Positions 16,906-21,005 of a stretch of DNA of 21,005 nt are shown one piece after another. The DNA comes from Christensenella sp. UBA4379 (GTDB lineage Bacteria; Bacillota; Clostridia; Christensenellales; Aristaeellaceae). The stretch's first letter is position 1. Every line of letters begins with the position of its first letter. A program made the translations under genes and the position numbers. The stretch spans positions 1 to 21,005 of the forward strand of contig DGRV01000087.1 of the NCBI GenBank assembly GCA_002391225.1, written 5' to 3'. The notes beneath the pieces were generated by a model, which saw nothing but the letters and a program-made list of their open reading frames with translations, was not told where the DNA came from and made no database searches.

Positions 16906-16976
16906 GTTTTCCGTAAAATGGTCACATCATCCCCGTACCCGGTGGTTGTGGGGTTGAGTACCTGAAAACGGAAAAC
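16906..16976. repeat. Inverted repeat and tandem repeat downstream of guaA
   Basis: GTTTTCCGT (16906-16914) and ACGGAAAAC (16968-16976) are perfect 9-base inverted repeats 53 bases apart; the second copy overlaps a direct repeat of GAAAACG (16964-16970, 16971-16977). Between them CCCC and GGGG segments could pair. The stretch lies between guaA and the convergent-gene terminator where an integrase binding region would be expected, but no function can be assigned. No gene is visible in 16829-17057. Confidence 0.4.
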
Positions 16977-17009
16977 GGAATCAGGTTAAATTACAGATTT
17001 GTATGATTC

Positions 17010-17050
17010 AGCCCTCCGCTGTGGATTGATCATCCGCAGATCGGAGGGCT
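17010..17050. terminator. Terminator between guaA and the convergent XRE regulator
   Basis: AGCCCTCCG (17010-17018) pairs with CGGAGGGCT (17042-17050), continued inward by CTGTGGAT with ATCCGCAG (one G-T pair) around the loop TGATC, giving about 17 paired positions, then TTTT. It closes guaA on the plus strand and sits 7 bases past the stop of the minus-strand regulator. Confidence 0.88.
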
Positions 17051-17057
17051 TTTTGTG

Positions 17058-17585
17058 TCAATCTTTATTCTTCGGTTTTCTGCCTCGTTTGGAACGGGTG
17101 GGCTCTTCCGTTGGGATAGGTACTCGGACACTGGTATCGTCAAATGCAGGGTAGTGATAACGCCAGCGGTCGTAATCCTCTTTCGTGATTTCTCCCGCTT
17201 TCAGCTTAGCGGCTTGCTCCTGCCAGGCACGAAGGCGCTGATCCAGATCGGCAGCGTGTGCTCCGCCGTCAAAGATCTCCGCACGAAGACAGATCAGACC
17301 ATCCGCATTCGTGATACGAAGCAGCTTGCGATCCTCCAACGCAAAAAGCGTGTGCATCAGTCCGTCCATGGTATCGATATCCGGCACAGCGATCGCTTTG
17401 GGAGAAACATCCAGCGCTTCCGCCAGCTGAGCCGTCAGATCAGCCTTTGGTGTGCGATCCTCAGATTCATACTGTGCCAAACGAACATCAGCAGAGTTTG
17501 GAGGAAAACCCAACATAAGTCCCAGATACTTCTGCGTCATCCCCCGTAAAATGCGGAAAAAACGAATACGCTCACCGGTTGCCAT
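17058..17585 (-). CDS. XRE-family helix-turn-helix regulator of a mobile element
   Basis: 175 residues. The N-terminal 60 residues form a Cro/CI-type DNA-binding domain: GERIRFFRILRGMTQKYLG, then DVRLAQYESEDRTPKADLTA. The FFR-LRGMTQKYLG and ADVR-AQYE wording is characteristic of regulators carried on Firmicute integrative elements. The rest is a helical domain of unknown ligand, ending in a basic tail (RSKRGRKPKNKD). The ATG at 17585 has GAGGTG 6 bases upstream; the frame could also begin at the GTG inside that site, which is less likely. It is divergent from the excisionase/integrase genes with promoters back to back, so it probably governs both. Confidence 0.88.
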   Translation of the reverse strand: MATGERIRFFRILRGMTQKYLGLMLGFPPNSADVRLAQYESEDRTPKADLTAQLAEALDVSPKAIAVPDIDTMDGLMHTLFALEDRKLLRITNADGLICLRAEIFDGGAHAADLDQRLRAWQEQAAKLKAGEITKEDYDRWRYHYPAFDDTSVRVPIPTEEPTRSKRGRKPKNKD

Positions 17586-17614
17586 CAAAATCACCTCGAA
17601 AAAAAGATATATTC

Positions 17615-17643
17615 ATTATAACAAATTCATTTAGTAGAATCAA
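17615..17643 (-). promoter_or_regulatory. Promoter of the XRE regulator
   Basis: On the minus strand TTGATT (17643-17638) and TATAAT (17620-17615) have 17-base spacing, about 30 bases before the regulator's ATG. It is divergent from the excisionase promoter in a 174-base AT-rich region. Confidence 0.7.
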
Positions 17644-17686
17644 TATAAAATTTAACATAATAATTTAATTTTTCAATCGAAAGCAT

Positions 17687-17735
17687 TTGACATAATCTGA
17701 AATGTTTAGTATAATTTATTAAGCATAATTGCTTA
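17687..17735 (+). promoter_or_regulatory. Consensus promoter with overlapping palindromic operator for xis/int
   Basis: A perfect TTGACA (17687-17692), 17-base spacer, TATAAT (17710-17715). The palindrome TAAGCA-TAAT-TGCTTA (17720-17735) covers the expected transcription start, ideally placed for a repressor such as the divergent XRE protein. The promoter is near-identical in plan to the one at 18877-18905. Confidence 0.8.
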
Positions 17736-17759
17736 TTGTCTTTAGAAGGGATTTAGGCT

Positions 17760-17963
17760 ATGGCAAACCAGTTTATGAGAGCAGATGAGGTGGCAAAGGA
17801 ACTCGGAATCTCGAGATCCTTTGCCTACAAGCTGATCCGGCAGCTCAATCAGGAGCTTAAAGAGCGAGGGTTCTTGACCATCGCAGGAAGGATCAACCGG
17901 GATTATTTGAAGGAAAGGCTCTATGCAGCCGAAAGTGGGGTGAAACAAAATGTCGGTCTATAA
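17760..17963 (+). CDS. Excisionase-family DNA-binding protein (first copy)
   Basis: 67 residues. A MerR-like winged-helix DNA-binding domain of the Xis type is clear: ADEVAKELGISRSFAYKLIR is the helix-turn-helix and LTIAGRIN-Y the wing. Such proteins direct integrase towards excision. The stop overlaps the integrase start by 14 bases, the usual xis-int arrangement. The ribosome site is AGAAGG about 10 bases upstream, under a perfect consensus promoter. It is homologous to the second copy at 19012-19236, sharing LTIAGRIN. Confidence 0.88.
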   Translation: MANQFMRADEVAKELGISRSFAYKLIRQLNQELKERGFLTIAGRINRDYLKERLYAAESGVKQNVGL

Positions 17964-18423
17964 GGACGAAAAAACCGGGAAATGGTATGCGCTGGCCTGG
18001 TATCACGACTGGAAGGGCGAAGGCCGCCAGAAATGCAAGCGCGGCTTTGAAACCAAAAAAGAGGCGCAGGATTGGGAGCGGAGCTACGTGCAGCAGAACG
18101 CAGCGGGCATCGATATGACCTTCGATGCCTTCTGCGGACTCTATGAAAAGGATCGGAGGCCACGCTTGAAGGAAAGCACCTGGCTGACAAAGGAAAACAT
18201 CATCAAAAACAGGCTGATCCCGACCTTTGGGAAAATGATGATGAGCGAAATTGAAACCAAGCACGTCATCGCCTGGCAGAATGAGCTGCTGGCCTATCGG
18301 GATGAATTCAAAAAGCCGTACTCGGCTACCTACCTGAAAACGGTACATAACCAGCTGGTGGCGATCCTGAACCATGCGGTACGGCACTATGGGCTGAAAA
18401 GCAATCCGGCATCCAACTGCTGA
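17950..18423 (+). pseudogene. Tyrosine integrase, truncated before the catalytic domain
   Basis: 157 residues equal to the N-terminal part of a Tn916/phage-type integrase of about 380-400 residues. Residues 1-50 are the arm-binding domain (DEKTGKWYALAWYHDWKGEG), and about 55-155 the core-binding SAM-like domain, including TFDAFCGLYEKD and HNQLVAILNHAVRHYGLKSNP, a classic integrase passage that normally leads into the catalytic region. Instead the frame ends within six residues. The catalytic Arg, His-x-x-Arg and Tyr are all missing. At the break, the DNA continues as a TnpV tail in a different frame, so the loss is by a rearrangement, not a point mutation. Confidence 0.88.
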
Positions 18424-18560
18424 TCAGCCAGATGGCCCAGCAGGAAGGCATTACGGAAAGGCTGAAGGCAACAGAGCAGATAGAATGGGTCCGCCGGATG
18501 AACAGCGTCCGCAGCAGGGTTGAAGAAATCATCCTGGAAAAAGCCATTCATACGCTTTAA
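18408..18560 (+). pseudogene. tnpV: 3' fragment of a TnpV-like transposon gene
   Basis: 50 residues open from about 18408 to the TAA at 18558-18560, without a start codon or ribosome site. QMAQQEGITERLKA and QIEWVRRMNSVRSRVEEIIL match the conserved C-terminal end of TnpV proteins encoded by Tn4451-type elements and related clostridial transposons, as I know that family. Only the end is left; it is fused directly to the broken integrase. A strong terminator 35 bases later may be the original tnpV terminator. Confidence 0.75.
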
Positions 18561-18595
18561 GATGACAACATAGAATCAATAACATAAAAAGCAGG

Positions 18596-18624
18596 GCTAA
18601 CTGTTTCAACTGGAAGCAGTTAGC
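18596..18624 (+). terminator. Terminator after the TnpV fragment
   Basis: GCTAACTGTTTC (18596-18607) and GAAGCAGTTAGC (18613-18624) form a 12-bp stem with one G-T pair and the loop AACTG, followed by TCTTTTT. This is a canonical intrinsic terminator. Confidence 0.9.
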
Positions 18625-18648
18625 TCTTTTTCCCATCAGTTTCGGAAT

Positions 18649-18840
18649 GTGGATGATGTTGTATTCAGCATTCCTCATCAGTTGTTTTTTCGGAGGCAAC
18701 TGCCAAATTATTCTTCAAGCCTTGGGGCACTTCATCCAATGATCGATCCTCTTTGGAATATGTGGCAAAAGAAGGGTATTCCAAAAACAAGAGAGCATTT
18801 GCAGAAAAATAACCTGGCTTTCTATTGCGAAGATGATTAA
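18649..18840 (+). pseudogene. Unrecognised ORF fragment
   Basis: A frame is open from 18601 to the stop at 18840, the first possible start being a GTG at 18649 with no ribosome site. The 63 residues (including FFRRQLPNY and HPMIDPLWNMWQKKGIPKT) have a normal protein composition, so this could be the surviving 3' end of a gene lost in the same rearrangement. It lies between a terminator and the next promoter. I do not recognise it, and a real small gene cannot be excluded. Confidence 0.3.
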
Positions 18841-18876
18841 AATTAAACTTATAAGTTAATTTTTACAACAGCACCG

Positions 18877-18905
18877 TTGACATAAACGTAATTGTTTAAT
18901 ATAAT
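18877..18905 (+). promoter_or_regulatory. Consensus promoter of the second excisionase gene
   Basis: TTGACA (18877-18882), 17-base spacer, TATAAT (18900-18905). It shares TTGACATAA, TGTTTA just before the -10, and an upstream TTAATTTTT block with the promoter at 17687-17715, so the two are probably duplicates. About 105 bases of leader precede the gene; I see no clear structure in it. Confidence 0.8.
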
Positions 18906-19011
18906 GAACATGCTGGCACAAGAAAATGATGTCAGAGAAAAAGAACATAGGATAAAGCACATATAAAAGATAAACAGCCTATGACAGATAACCAACAAAA
19001 GGAGAAAAGCA

Positions 19012-19236
19012 ATGAAGGAACAGATATTCATTACTGTAGCAGAGGCAGCAGATATGTTGGGCATATCCAAATCCCATGCATATAAAATCGTGCGCGATCT
19101 CAACCGGGATATGAAAGCCATGGGATATCTTACCATCGCGGGACGTATCAATAAGAGTTATTTTCTGGAAAAGACATGCTACTCACCGGGCAGGAACTTG
19201 CAGCTTTCTCAGACTCCTGGAAACCACATGGTATGA
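19012..19236 (+). CDS. Excisionase-family DNA-binding protein (second copy)
   Basis: 74 residues. VAEAADMLGISKSHAYKIVR is a helix-turn-helix of the same Xis type as the first copy, followed by the shared LTIAGRIN wing and a Tyr-Phe position. The last ~20 residues (SPGRNLQLSQTPGNHMV) have no counterpart in the first copy and look like read-through into non-homologous DNA, so the C-terminus may be degenerate. AAAGGAG stands 7 bases before the ATG. It is downstream of its own consensus promoter and 81 bases before the DnaD-like gene. It could be an excision factor for another integrase or a regulator of replication genes. Confidence 0.8.
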   Translation: MKEQIFITVAEAADMLGISKSHAYKIVRDLNRDMKAMGYLTIAGRINKSYFLEKTCYSPGRNLQLSQTPGNHMV

Positions 19237-19317
19237 TACTGATTTTCAAACAAGAAATACAAATAAATAGCATTATGTCCCAATCATACAGATTATCCAT
19301 TCAAAGGTGGTGTAAAT

Positions 19318-20088
19318 ATGGCACAGCACTATACACCGATCTGGGATGACTGGCCGAAAGTTACACAGGAACTCAATGACCAAGAAAAGGGGCGGCTGAT
19401 CGATGCCTTAGTCGCATACGATAACGGAAGAGATTGGCAAGAGCGGATTAAGGGAAATGAGCGGTATGTGTTCCCCGGGCTGCAGGCACGGCTTGATCGG
19501 TATACGGAAGCGAACGCCGGAAAAACAAAAAATACCGAAAGGGATAAAACAGAAATTTCAAAAAAAACAGAATCGGGCAAAAACACCAAAAATTCCAAAA
19601 GTCCTAAGGTATATGTATATGATAAGGATAAGGAATATATAAACAATAACGACAAAGCGAAAACGTGCGAAGCGGAGACCGAACTCGAAGACACTGCCGT
19701 CGATTCTCTGATTATCAGGTTAAACAAGGAGCAGATTGAGATGACGGATACCCATTACACAGAACTGGATTCTTTCCGAACAGAGCTTCCGGATGATCTG
19801 ATCTGCTATGCCATCGATGCCGCCGTTGGCAACGGGGTCAGGAAATGGGTATATGTGCGGAGAATTCTTCAGGAATATATTCAGAATAGCATAAAGACGG
19901 TTAGCGAAGCAAAAGAGCATGATGAAAAGCGGAAGCAGGGTTATATCAGTCATTCGACGATTACTCAAAAAGACAGGAAACCTGTTTCGGCAGCCAGATA
20001 TGAGCAGCGTGAATATGACGAAAAAGAGCTTGAAGAGCGTCTGGGTGTGAACGAAATATTTTCAGTTGACTGGAAAGGAGCGTCGTGA
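19318..20088 (+). CDS. DUF6291/DnaD-type replisome organiser of a mobile element
   Basis: 256 residues. The N-terminal ~65 residues (YTPIWDDWPKVTQELNDQEK, then ERYVFPGLQARLDRY) have the pattern of DUF6291, found in phage and integrative-element replication proteins. A Lys/Asn-rich linker of about 60 residues follows, then a DnaD-like helical domain at about 145-205 (AIDAAVGNGVRKWVYVRRIL then EYIQN). Proteins of this layout help load helicase at an element's origin. The TGA stop overlaps an ATG with a good AAGGAG site, where a helicase-loader gene would be expected but only a broken ORF is found. The linker is strikingly A-rich. Start ATG has AGGTGG upstream. Confidence 0.75.
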   Translation: MAQHYTPIWDDWPKVTQELNDQEKGRLIDALVAYDNGRDWQERIKGNERYVFPGLQARLDRYTEANAGKTKNTERDKTEISKKTESGKNTKNSKSPKVYVYDKDKEYINNNDKAKTCEAETELEDTAVDSLIIRLNKEQIEMTDTHYTELDSFRTELPDDLICYAIDAAVGNGVRKWVYVRRILQEYIQNSIKTVSEAKEHDEKRKQGYISHSTITQKDRKPVSAARYEQREYDEKELEERLGVNEIFSVDWKGAS

Positions 20089-20307
20089 TGATCACCATGC
20101 ACGAAACAATTGTGCTGAACAGATTATGATTCTGTGGCGATTTTTGCAGATCACATACCGTCGTTTTTTTGATATGAAAAGAATCAGGAAATGGATTATG
20201 GAGGAAAAGACGGCAACCAAATGAATCATATAGTTATTGATACAGCCCTGCCAATTCCTCCTGAAAGCTATGATGTACTTTTACAGTTGCTGGAAAAAGC
20301 CGAATGA
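20088..20307 (+). pseudogene. Broken gene after the DnaD-like protein
   Basis: The ATG at 20088 overlaps the previous stop and has AAGGAG 7 bases upstream, so a gene should start here, yet it stops after 14 codons (MITMHETIVLNRL). A protein-like reading continues in another frame (YDSVAIFADHIPSFF), is stopped next to a run of seven T (20164-20170), and resumes to a stop at 20305-20307 (MNHIVIDTALPIPPESYDVL). This looks like one or two small genes inactivated by indels, the T run being a natural slippage site. The original function cannot be named. Confidence 0.35.
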
Positions 20308-20506
20308 CAGATCAAACGCAGCGCTTATATCAGCAAATAAAAAAACACTGGCTCTGGATTCCTCTGTAAAAAAGATGCCACCACTGAAAGAAATATCATC
20401 AGAATACGAAAGACTGAAAGCAGAACAAGTGTCAAATCATACTTCTCTTGATCTGCTGAAACCAGAGTTTAAAGCCCTGAACCGGATCAATAATAAATTA
20501 AGATAA
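20237..20506 (+). pseudogene. Fragment resembling a relaxase C-terminal coiled coil
   Basis: An 89-residue frame begins only at a TTG without a ribosome site. From about 20310 to 20506 it reads as a charged helical segment (PPLKEISSEYERLKAEQVSN, then FKALNRINNKLR). Such P-x-LK-x-x-x-EY-x-L endings occur at the C-termini of mobilisation relaxases of Firmicute elements, in my recollection. The first ~25 residues overlap the preceding debris and are probably not coding. If correct, most of the relaxase gene has been lost. Confidence 0.3.
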
Positions 20507-20573
20507 ACTGGAGCGGGAGTACTTCCCATAGAAGACAGACCTTTCCCATGAAGAAGAAACAACCCGATAAAAC

Positions 20574-20623
20574 AGCTCCTGTGTCTGAGACTGCACAAAA
20601 AACAGTTTCAAGGCACAGGAGCT
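20574..20623 (+). repeat. Long two-part hairpin
   Basis: AGCTCCTGTG (20574-20583) pairs perfectly with CACAGGAGCT (20614-20623); inside it GAGACTG pairs with CAGTTTC (one G-T pair) around an A-rich loop. TTTCATTATTT follows, so it may be a weak terminator for the preceding genes or part of a transfer or replication origin. It lies inside an 80-codon open frame (20548-20790) that has no ribosome site. Confidence 0.6.
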
Positions 20624-20770
20624 TTCATTATTTGGATGATGCGACAGATATGGACCAGGCACTTCATTTCCTCAGCAACCACAGAGCATTGCTCTGGTTT
20701 TCAGGGGCTTGGGGGCGGAGCCATCAACAAGCATTGTGCAAAAGTTTTACTTTAGCCCTGCTTGCCCGCT

Positions 20771-20943
20771 TTATCCCGAATTCGGGATAATAGCTGTTAT
20801 CCCGAAAAAAATATTATCCCGAAGAGGAGAAGAAAGCCCTTGCGTGATCTGCATTCTGCCTCGGAATTTTCAGGATAATATTTCTATGTGATCAGGCTCA
20901 TTGAAACTAGAAACAGAATGATAAACTTGAAAACTCGGGATAA
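20771..20943. promoter_or_regulatory. TTATCCCGAA repeat cluster with a perfect 20-bp palindrome (HipB-like operator)
   Basis: TTATCCCGAATTCGGGATAA (20771-20790) is fully palindromic. The 10-mer TTATCCCGAA recurs at 20797-20806 and 20814-20823, a partial inverted copy GGATAATA is at 20873-20880, and TCGGGATAA at 20935-20943. The palindrome contains TATCC-N8-GGATA exactly (20772-20789), the established operator consensus of E. coli HipB. That suggests control of a HipBA-type toxin-antitoxin gene pair just beyond the window; iterons of a replication origin or a site for another repressor are the alternatives. No convincing gene is seen from 20507 to 21005. Confidence 0.6.
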
Positions 20944-21005
20944 TAATTTCCGGCATCTAATACAACATGAAGATCTCTGTCTGTGAAAAACACTTTGTAT
21001 TATCA

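Larger units (their letters stand above)
16829..21005. mobile_element. Degraded integrative element next to the guaA 3' end (right end beyond window)
   Basis: From the guaA stop onward the base composition shifts to AT-rich and every recognisable gene is of mobile-element type: XRE regulator, two excisionase-like proteins, a tyrosine integrase fragment, a TnpV fragment, a DUF6291/DnaD replication protein and possible relaxase debris. The guaA 3' end is an established attachment site for genomic islands. I did not find a second copy of the guaA end within the window, so the far boundary is not defined. The integrase lacks its catalytic domain, so the element is probably immobile without help. 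Confidence 0.65.

Noticed and set aside
20548..20790. 80-codon open frame MKKKQPDKTAPV...
   Set aside because: No ribosome site, contains the long hairpin 20574-20623 and runs into the HipB-like palindrome; no family recognised.

Overview
The window looks like a chromosome segment of a GC-rich Clostridia-type Firmicute, probably an anaerobic gut or rumen member of the Oscillospiraceae/Christensenellales kind. The evidence is strong AGGAGG-type ribosome binding sites, consensus TTGACA/TATAAT promoters, a ferredoxin-linked indolepyruvate oxidoreductase, a short Clostridia-style GMP synthase, and a Firmicute-type integrative element. This placement is inferred from gene content only.

Layout. 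(1) 1-3431 (+): the 3' part of an iron-type ABC importer operon, with the end of one ATPase, a fused double-domain permease and a second complete ATPase, closed by a hairpin terminator. (2) 3432-3840: no gene, but a dense array of nested palindromes. (3) 3841-6578 (-): iorB, iorA and a TrpR-like YerC regulator, reading leftward. (4) 6579-6897: a divergent promoter region. (5) 6898-8532 (+): an AMP-forming acyl-CoA ligase, followed by a 10-bp-phased short repeat and a terminator. (6) 8896-15714 (+): eight tightly spaced genes, mostly secreted or membrane proteins of unknown function. They include a DUF4153-like membrane protein, a PstS-like domain on a multi-pass membrane anchor and a lipase-type hydrolase. 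Two small genes here look frameshifted. (7) 15848-16828 (+): a GMP synthase ATP-pyrophosphatase subunit without its glutaminase domain. (8) 16829-21005: an AT-richer mobile-element remnant abutting the 3' end of guaA. It holds an XRE-type regulator, two excisionase-like genes with near-twin promoters, a truncated tyrosine integrase joined to a TnpV tail, a DUF6291/DnaD replication protein, decayed ORFs, and a cluster of TTATCCCGAA repeats around a perfect 20-bp palindrome.

How the parts may work together. IorAB oxidatively decarboxylates aryl pyruvates made from aromatic amino acids to aryl-acetyl-CoA and reduced ferredoxin. The TrpR-family neighbour is a plausible tryptophan- or arylpyruvate-linked regulator, and the divergent ligase could handle aryl or acyl acids; both links are inferred. 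The 8896-15714 block is probably co-transcribed and acts at the cell envelope, with unknown role. The mobile segment carries recognisable regulation, excision and replication modules, but its integrase lacks the catalytic domain, so it is unlikely to move unaided.
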